Shown: in pieces, positions 58,592 through 64,000 of the stretch
Layout of the letters: each line of letters begins with the position of its first letter
Numbering within the stretch: the stretch's first letter is position 1
Program-made: the position numbers and the translations under genes
The notes under the pieces: generated by a model
Databases searched by the model: none
What the model was told of the DNA's origin: nothing
What the model saw: only the letters and a program-made list of their open reading frames with translations
From: Palsa-504 sp963844625
Lineage (GTDB): Bacteria; Actinomycetota; Actinomycetes; Streptosporangiales; Streptosporangiaceae
Reading direction: 5' to 3'
NCBI GenBank assembly: GCA_963844625.1
Contig: CAWJPF010000035.1
Location: 441,015 to 505,014 of the forward strand
Length of the DNA stretch: 64,000 nucleotides

Positions 58592-60445
58592 CTAGCTGCT
58601 GCGGACGCCGACTTGCGCGGAGGGGTAGCCGGTGGCGCCGTTGGGCACGGGCTGGGCCTGGGCAGCGGTCTGGGTGTAGCCCGTCGCGTCGGTGGCGCGG
58701 GCTTCGATCAGGTAATTGCCCGGCGAAGCCGGCCATTCCCAGACCCATTGCCGCCAGGTATCGATGTCGGGCACCGCGGCCAGCCGCGCTTCATGCCACG
58801 GGCCGCCGTTGACCCGTACCTCGACCGCGGCGATGCCCTTGTGCTGCGCCCAAGCCACCCCGGCCACCGCAATCCGGCCCGGAGCGAGCGACGTGTCGTC
58901 GGCGGGCACGTCGATTCTGCATTCGGTCTTGATCGGCGCCTGCTGCGACCAGCCGCGCTGACCCCAGTAGGCCACGGCGGAGGCGAACGTGGTGACCTCG
59001 ATATCGGTCACCCACTTGGTCGCGGACACGTAGCCGTACAGCCCGGGCACTACCATGCGAGCCGGGAAACCATGCACGATGGGCAGCGCCGTGCCGTTCA
59101 TCGCGACTGCGAGTAGGGCGTCCCGGCCGTCGAGCACGACCTGCAAAGGGGTTCCCGAGGTGAATCCGTCAACCGAGGTGCACAGCAGCTGGTCGGCACC
59201 CGCCAGGGGGCGGGCCTGCCTGATCAGGTCCGCCAGGCTCGCGCCTAGCCACTTGGCGTTTCCTACGTAGGGGCCTCCGACCGGGTCCGAGACGCAGGTG
59301 AGCGTGACGTAGGTCTCGATGAGCGGACGCCGGAGCAGCTCGGCGAAGGTGATCGTGACCTCCCGCTGCACCATCCCGTGGATCCGCAGCTGCCAGTTGG
59401 CCGGGTCAACCTGGGGTACGAGCAGGGCGGTGTCGACGCGGTAGAAGCTGCCGTCAGGAGTGATGAACGAGCTGAGGCCTGGAATATTCAGGTCGCTGCC
59501 GGACGGAAGCGGCGGCGCGGGGACCACGGGGCGGGGGAACCGTATGGCGGCCCGCGCCGTGCTGACGTTGTGCTCATCGATCAGGTTCCTTCCGGCTGCC
59601 GTCCCGAGCGCGGCCACGAGGGCAGCGGCGCCACTCGAGACCAGGAACCGCCGCCGCGCAGGCCAGGGGGATGGCGGCCGGTCGTCCGGATTGGGCAGGT
59701 AGATAAAGGAATAGGCCGGGCCCGCGCGGGTGCCGGGTTCGGCGGCCCCGGGCCTATCTGCGGGCGGTCGTGGCTGGCTCGGCTGAGCTGGGTCGGGCGA
59801 CCCGGGGTGAAGCCCGAGCTCCGCCTGAAGATCGGAAAGAGCACGGGCGTCCGGCGGAACGGGGAGGTCAGGGGGACCAAGATCGTCCGGAGAAGCGGCA
59901 GGGCCGGGCGGGATAGCGGTGGTGCGGAACGCGCGCAAACCGCCCCAGGCCGGGCGGGTACGGACCTGATCAGATCCGAGCCCAGCCGCCGCGCGGGCCA
60001 GCCAGGCCAGCGCGGCCGCGCCGGCCGCGGCCCCCACCAGGGTGGGAACCACGTATCCCGCCGTGGCCGTCGGCCTGGTCAGGGCCGCCGCCAGGCCGAT
60101 GCAGGCGAAGATCGCGAGTCCCCACATGCCGAACGCGAGCCGGCGTACGGCGAGCATCCCGACTACCGCGGCGTACAGGGCCAGGATCACCAGAATGCCG
60201 CCAAGCAGCACCGTCTTGTCATGGGCGCCGAACGTGGAGATGGCGAAGTCCTTGACTGGCGGCGGTGTGAGATCGATGGCGGCCTGGCCTACCGCGAGGA
60301 CGGGTGAGCTTTGCGGCACCCCGAGGCCGGCGGCGAACTGAGCGGCGCCTATGGCGACGGCCGCCGCGAGCACGCCGACCAGAGCCCCAGTGAGGGCGCG
60401 TAGGCGCCGAGGCTGGTCCTCGGCAATCTCAGCGGGTGCTGTCAT
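58592..60445 (-). CDS. Membrane-anchored molybdopterin-dependent oxidoreductase (sulfite oxidase fold)
   Basis: The 617-residue protein has about five N-terminal membrane helices (residues 15-160), a Pro-rich linker (about 190-265), a twin-arginine-like motif RRRFLVSSGAAAL near 268, then the molybdopterin domain (TYVTLTCVSDPVGGPYVGNA near 355-375, with the Mo-ligand Cys) and a C-terminal dimerisation domain (VEVRVNGGPWHEARL). It resembles actinobacterial sulfite oxidase-like enzymes fused to a membrane part. The catalytic domain should face outside. Electron acceptor and substrate are unknown. Confidence 0.9.
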   Translation of the reverse strand: MTAPAEIAEDQPRRLRALTGALVGVLAAAVAIGAAQFAAGLGVPQSSPVLAVGQAAIDLTPPPVKDFAISTFGAHDKTVLLGGILVILALYAAVVGMLAVRRLAFGMWGLAIFACIGLAAALTRPTATAGYVVPTLVGAAAGAAALAWLARAAAGLGSDQVRTRPAWGGLRAFRTTAIPPGPAASPDDLGPPDLPVPPDARALSDLQAELGLHPGSPDPAQPSQPRPPADRPGAAEPGTRAGPAYSFIYLPNPDDRPPSPWPARRRFLVSSGAAALVAALGTAAGRNLIDEHNVSTARAAIRFPRPVVPAPPLPSGSDLNIPGLSSFITPDGSFYRVDTALLVPQVDPANWQLRIHGMVQREVTITFAELLRRPLIETYVTLTCVSDPVGGPYVGNAKWLGASLADLIRQARPLAGADQLLCTSVDGFTSGTPLQVVLDGRDALLAVAMNGTALPIVHGFPARMVVPGLYGYVSATKWVTDIEVTTFASAVAYWGQRGWSQQAPIKTECRIDVPADDTSLAPGRIAVAGVAWAQHKGIAAVEVRVNGGPWHEARLAAVPDIDTWRQWVWEWPASPGNYLIEARATDATGYTQTAAQAQPVPNGATGYPSAQVGVRSS

Positions 60446-60532
60446 GGCGGAAAGTCGCGTGTAGGCGCTCCGTCTACGCTACCTTCCCCGGCGCCATTAG
60501 TTAGTTACGCGAAGGTTTCGCCCTTATTACCG

Positions 60533-61033
60533 CTATTCCTCGAAGATCCAGCGCGTAGGGGATCCGGTGAAGTCCCCGGCCCGCATGCTGAATACGCGGC
60601 GCGGACGGACCCCGATGGTCGCGTTCTTCTCCGGGTCGAGGAAATCCACCCCGAAATCCGTCCGGTACTTGGCGTTCATCAAGTCGACCACCCGTCGCAG
60701 CACCGCCGCCTCCGTCGAGATCTGCGCGGTGCCCTCGATGACCACGGGGTCCGAGGCGTCCTCGGTGGTGATGCAGCAGCGGGAGTTAACGGCCAGGTTG
60801 CGGACCTTGCGCGACCCGGTGCTGCTCGTGAACCAGAGTGTGCTGTCATCCCACATGCCCCAGACCGGCATGATGTGCGGCCTGCCATCCGGCCAGACCG
60901 TCACGACCCAGTAGTTTCGTGCGGCCGTCAGCCGCTCCGCCGCCCAGGACCAATGCAGGAGTCCGCTTCCTTCCTGCGGTCCGGCGATGCCGTACCCCGG
61001 CATATAGGGCCGGCTTACCTGAGGGATCTCCAT
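60533..61033 (-). CDS. Pyridoxamine 5'-phosphate oxidase-like flavin/F420 protein
   Basis: The 166-residue split-barrel protein has WVVTVWPDGRPHIMPVWGMW near 42-61, LWFTSSTGSRKVRNLAVNSR near 65-84 and VVIEGTAQ near 97. This is the PPOX class that binds FMN or F420 in actinobacteria. It is likely a small oxidoreductase. It is divergent from the zinc-ribbon protein gene with a 77-base gap. Confidence 0.85.
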   Translation of the reverse strand: MEIPQVSRPYMPGYGIAGPQEGSGLLHWSWAAERLTAARNYWVVTVWPDGRPHIMPVWGMWDDSTLWFTSSTGSRKVRNLAVNSRCCITTEDASDPVVIEGTAQISTEAAVLRRVVDLMNAKYRTDFGVDFLDPEKNATIGVRPRRVFSMRAGDFTGSPTRWIFEE

Positions 61034-61110
61034 GGCGAAGGTCTACCACGCACGCTGCTTGTCCGGGGGAGGACCCCGTTAGGTCGCCGGGGCGACTAAC
61101 GTTGGGACCC

Positions 61111-61851
61111 GTGAAGGCATCACCGCAGAATCAGCTCCGCCTGCTCGAACTGGCCGGCCTCGACGCCGAGCTTGTCCGCCTGGCCCGTCGCAGGCAGGCC
61201 CTCCCGGAAGTCGCCGAGCTGGCCCGCCTGGAGGCCAGGGCGATCGAGCTGAAGGACGCCATCGTCGTGGCCGAGACCGAGCTCGGCGATCTGTCCCGAG
61301 AGCAGAGCCGGGCTGAGCGTGACGTGGAACAGGTCACGACCAGGATCGGGAAGGACCGCGCCCGGCTGGACGCGGGTCAGGTGTCCGCCGCGCGCGAGCT
61401 CGCCAGCCTGCAGTCGGAAATCGAGTCGCTGCACCGCAGGCAGGGCGACCTTGAGGAGATCGTGCTCGAGCTGATGGAGCGCATGGAGGCCCTCGTCAGC
61501 CGGCGCGACGAGCTGACCGCCGAGCGCGACAGCCTGGGCAGCGAGATGGTCGCGGTGGCGGCCCGGCGGGATGCGGCCGTCAAGGAGATCGACGAGCAGG
61601 GCGCCAAGGCATCCGACCAGCGCGCCGAGGTGGCCGTCGATGTGCCCGCCGACCTGCTCAAGCTCTACGATCAGATCCGCAGTACCCGCGGCGTCGGCGC
61701 GGCCATGCTGCGGGCCGGCCGGTGCGAGGGATGTCATCTGAGCCTCAACACGGTGGATCTGAACGAGATCAGGGCGGCGGCTCCCGACGAGGTATTCAGG
61801 TGCGAGGAGTGCAGGCGGATCCTCGTCCGCACGCCCGAGTCCGGTCTCTAG
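61111..61851 (+). CDS. Coiled-coil protein with C4 zinc ribbon (CT398-like)
   Basis: The 246-residue protein is a long coiled coil (residues about 10-170, LARLEARAIELKDAIVVAE) followed by a C4 zinc ribbon CEGCHLSL near 206 and CEECRRIL near 231. This is the conserved CT398/DUF164-like family that sits next to RNase H or phosphatase genes in actinobacteria. The GTG at 61111 is the start closest to the conserved QLRLLELAGLDAEL. Its stop is directly followed by the phosphatase GTG, so translation is coupled. Confidence 0.88.
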   Translation: MKASPQNQLRLLELAGLDAELVRLARRRQALPEVAELARLEARAIELKDAIVVAETELGDLSREQSRAERDVEQVTTRIGKDRARLDAGQVSAARELASLQSEIESLHRRQGDLEEIVLELMERMEALVSRRDELTAERDSLGSEMVAVAARRDAAVKEIDEQGAKASDQRAEVAVDVPADLLKLYDQIRSTRGVGAAMLRAGRCEGCHLSLNTVDLNEIRAAAPDEVFRCEECRRILVRTPESGL

Positions 61852-62499
61852 GTGCGCCCGAGAACCAGCTGGTTGCCCGCCCAGGGCGAGCCCGCGACTA
61901 CTCTGCTGCTCCGGCACGGGCAAACGCCGATGTCCGTGCAGAAGCGATACGCCGGCCGGTCGGATGTTGCGCTCACCGATACCGGGATACGTCAGGCCAC
62001 CGCCGCCGCCAAACGGCTGGCGGACGCCGGTATCGACGTGATCGTGACCTCACCGCTGCTGCGCGCCACCAGGACGGCGCAGGAGGTGGCCGCCGTCACC
62101 GGCGCTCCGGTCGTGACCGATGAGGATTTCCGGGAAACCGACTTCGGAGCCTGGGAGGGCCTGACGTTCGCCGAGGTGAGGGAGCGGTGGCCGGCCGAGG
62201 TGACGACATGGCTGGCCGATCCGGCGCATCCGCCGCCCGGCGGTGAGAGCCTGGCCGAAGTAAGCACGAGGGTGACCGGCGCGCTGCACCGGGTGCTGGC
62301 CGGCCGGGACCGCCAGACCGTCCTGATCGTCAGTCACGTCACGCCGATCAAGACTCTCGTCGCCGCGGCGCTGCTGGCTCCGCCGGCCGCGCTGTACCGC
62401 ATGCACCTCGACGTGGCCGCTCTGTGCGAGATCGACTGGTACGCCGACGGGCCGGCGGTACTGCGGTCGTTCAACGATACCGGCCACCTGGTCGGATGA
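61852..62499 (+). CDS. Histidine phosphatase family protein
   Basis: The 215-residue protein has the phosphohistidine motif TTLLLRHGQTPMSVQKRYAG near 16-35 (RHG), SPLLRATRTAQEVA near 67 and the second histidine LIVSHVTPIKTL near 163-174. In related bacteria this domain is often fused to RNase HI as a bifunctional protein; here it stands alone after the zinc-ribbon gene. It could dephosphorylate alpha-ribazole phosphate or phosphoglycerate-like substrates. Confidence 0.88.
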   Translation: MRPRTSWLPAQGEPATTLLLRHGQTPMSVQKRYAGRSDVALTDTGIRQATAAAKRLADAGIDVIVTSPLLRATRTAQEVAAVTGAPVVTDEDFRETDFGAWEGLTFAEVRERWPAEVTTWLADPAHPPPGGESLAEVSTRVTGALHRVLAGRDRQTVLIVSHVTPIKTLVAAALLAPPAALYRMHLDVAALCEIDWYADGPAVLRSFNDTGHLVG

Positions 62500-62987
62500 A
62501 TGGCTGGTTAATTCCTCCAGTAAATTCTGTTTACCCGGACGGAAATCCGGGTGAACGATTTCCGGTCCGCTCGTATATCCATGCTGGCGGCGGCCTGTCT
62601 CATAAAATCCACACCCATGAGAGACAGCGGGCGGCTGACCGCTCCTGGCGAGTTGCTGAACGGTCAGCTGCTCGCGGGGAGGATGACACCCTCACCCAGT
62701 CAGGGCCAGGGGATCAGGGGCTAGCCGGGCTGGCGGCCGAGTACGGGCTCCGGCCGAGCTCCGAGCGTCCTAGCCTGGCCTCGTACCTGGCCAAGGTGTG
62801 GCAGCGGCGGCATTTCATCATCGCCTACGCCACCGCGCGCAATGTGTCGATGTACACCGAGGCCCGGCTCGGCCAGCTCTGGCAGGTAGTCACGCCGGGG
62901 CCCGCCGCCCCGGACAGCTCAGGTGACCGTCCGGCGGAAGCGGTCGCGGGCCCGGCGGCCGCGCTAAACCATCACCCGGATAGGTGA
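62496..62987 (+). pseudogene. Truncated ABC-2 type export permease (polysaccharide type), N-terminal piece
   Basis: The middle of this frame (about 62718-62897) reads LAAEYGLRPSSERPSLASYL and VWQRRHFIIAYATARNVSMY then TEARLGQLWQVVTP, the cytoplasmic N-terminus and first amphipathic region of Wzm-like ABC-2 permeases. The first membrane helix and everything after are missing; the frame ends in GPAAPDSS... and a stop at 62985. The ~70 residues before the homologous part look non-coding, so the true start is uncertain. Confidence 0.65.
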
Positions 62988-62995
62988 TGGTTTAG
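62964..62995. terminator. Perfect 13-base hairpin between convergent genes
   Basis: CTAAACCATCACC (62964-62976) and GGTGATGGTTTAG (62983-62995) are exact inverted copies with a six-base loop. It overlaps the TAA of the MarR gene and the end of the truncated permease frame. Without a T-run it is still a likely bidirectional transcription barrier. Confidence 0.65.
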
Positions 62996-63447
62996 CCCGT
63001 GGCCGAGGCCCGGATAACCGGCGTGGCCAGCTGGGTGAGCCGTTCGAGGGCGGACATGACCCACTCGCGCTCAGCCGCGTCGCAGCCGTCGAACACCGGC
63101 GCCAGCGCCTGGCTGATGTCAAGCTGGCGGACGCGGGCGCCTTCGGTCCTGACCATCTCGGTCACTTCGACAATGGTCTTGCGGCGGTCGGAGGGTTCCG
63201 ATCTGGTCATCACGTAGCCACGATGCGCCAGGTGCTGGACGGCGGTTGATACCCGGCTCTGAGCCACACCCGTCCTGCTCGTGATCGCGCTGATCGGCGT
63301 GGGCTCGTGGTCGAATACATCTTGCAGCACCGCGAATTCGCTCGCGCTCAGACCCTGCTCTGCCGCGCCGGTAGCGCGGAAGGCGACGTCGGTCAGCGCA
63401 CGCCCGAGAATGTACAGGTCCTTGAAGTACATCTGGTAATGATACAT
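62992..63447 (-). CDS. MarR-family transcriptional regulator
   Basis: The 151-residue protein has the MarR winged helix: LSASEFAVLQDVFDHEPTP near 33-51, ITSRTGVAQSRVSTAVQHLAHRGYV near 55-79 and the wing SEPSDRRKTIVEVTEM near 83-98. It would repress genes in response to small phenolic or lipophilic ligands. ATG at 63447 or at 63432 is possible. It is divergent from rnpB and has no other gene in its transcription direction, so its target is not apparent. Confidence 0.9.
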   Translation of the reverse strand: MYHYQMYFKDLYILGRALTDVAFRATGAAEQGLSASEFAVLQDVFDHEPTPISAITSRTGVAQSRVSTAVQHLAHRGYVMTRSEPSDRRKTIVEVTEMVRTEGARVRQLDISQALAPVFDGCDAAEREWVMSALERLTQLATPVIRASATG

Positions 63448-63524
63448 CTGAACGGATCATCTTTAGCGGGCGCCGACTCGGTTCGTTACCCCGGCGAGTT
63501 GGCCTTCGGCGTATCCTAACCGTG

Positions 63525-63911
63525 GGTGAGTCGGCCGGGCGGTCGCGCCGGGCGCAAGCCCGGTGAGGAAGGTCCGGGCTCCACAGGGCAGGGTGGTCGG
63601 TAACGCCGACCCGGGGTGACCCGCGGGAAAGTGCCACAGAAAACAGACCGCCCCCGCGTCAGCGGGGGTAAGGGTGAAACGGCGGTGTAAGAGACCACCA
63701 GCGCCGCAGGTGACTGCGGCGGCTCGGTAAACCCCACCCGGAGCAAGGCCAAGAGGGGAACCAGCGGTTCCCTGCGCGAGCGTTTGAGGGCAGCCCGTCC
63801 GATGCTCGCGGGTAGGCCGCACGAGGCTGTCGGCAACGGCAGTCCCAGATGGATGATCGCCGCCCCGCAACCAGCGGGCGCACAGAACCCGGCCTACAGG
63901 CCGGCTCACCC
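63525..63911 (+). ncRNA. rnpB: RNase P RNA, bacterial type A
   Basis: The sequence carries the universally conserved RNase P elements in order: GAGGAAGGTCCGGGCTCC (CR-I, about 63564-63581), CAGGGTGGT, GAAAGTGCCACAGAAA with ACAGACCG (63625-63650), GGGTAAGGGTGAAACGG (about 63665), TAAGAGACCACCAGC, GGTAAACCCCA, and the 3' part AGATGGATGATCG with CAGAACCCGGCCTACAGG (CR-V). The ends pair as P1: GTGAGTCGGCC at 63526 with GGCCGGCTCAC at 63899-63909, followed by CCCCCTTTT as terminator. It processes the 5' end of tRNAs. Confidence 0.96.
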
Positions 63912-64000
63912 CCTTTTCATAGCTCTAACCTGCAACGCAGTATCGCGAGCAGGTCAGGTCGGGCACATTCCGGGCACATCTGCCTATGTTCGGCTGAAAG

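Overview
The window is high-GC DNA with actinobacterial hallmarks: PadR, WhiB, PucR and LuxR-type (LAL) regulators, DUF3099, DUF1707, DUF5999 and DUF6247 families, a mycothiol-type DinB-fold enzyme, many GTG/TTG starts and frequent 4-base stop/start overlaps. A type A RNase P RNA closes the window. It looks chromosomal, from a soil-type actinomycete; I cannot name the genus. No tRNA, rRNA, CRISPR array or intact insertion sequence was seen.

Layout. 0-2.7 kb: the end of a MurJ-like flippase gene coupled to a GT4 glycosyltransferase. 2.6-7.35 kb: an ABC transporter bracketed by two paralogous PadR regulators, one fused to DUF1707; the permease is frameshifted. 7.5-9.9 kb: patatin, membrane and small proteins. 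9.9-24.3 kb: a long minus-strand purine catabolism cluster (OHCU decarboxylase, HIU hydrolase, uricase, three xanthine dehydrogenase subunits, 8-oxoguanine-type deaminase, AtzF-C-like protein, MFS carrier, hydroxypyruvate isomerase, allantoinase, allantoicase, glycerate kinase). It diverges from a PucR activator at 24.5 kb. Inside it lie a tartronate semialdehyde reductase with most of its middle deleted and a small DUF6247/RelE-like toxin-antitoxin pair next to the allantoicase 3' end. 26-32 kb: GNAT and NTF2 proteins, then a GntR-controlled divergent cluster (phosphotriesterase-like, acetoacetate-decarboxylase-like and deleted SDR genes one way; epimerase and medium-chain reductase the other).

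32.2-38.0 kb is accessory and scarred: WhiB and serine recombinase remnants, short coupled genes of an integrated element, a frameshifted HTH protein, an AAA-ATPase/SDR chimera, a phosphotransferase with a run-on tail, a duplicated C-terminal piece of an MBL-fold hydrolase, a PD-(D/E)XK-like protein and fragments of defence-like genes. The intact MBL hydrolase follows at 38.0 kb. 38.8-64 kb is mostly ordinary: ornithine cyclodeaminase family, UvrA, alpha/beta hydrolase, a heterodimeric ABC exporter, cysteine-desulfurase-like protein, DUF6412-like and YidC, DUF885 peptidase, DJ-1/PfpI protein, LAL regulator, molybdopterin oxidoreductase, flavin split-barrel protein, zinc-ribbon protein, histidine phosphatase, a truncated ABC-2 permease, MarR and rnpB.

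The most unusual theme is gene scarring. Two genes carry in-frame internal deletions, one is a chimera, three have single-base frameshifts, and in two places a small cargo (toxin-antitoxin or defence-like genes) sits between the intact 3' end of a host gene and a diverged second copy of that same 3' end.
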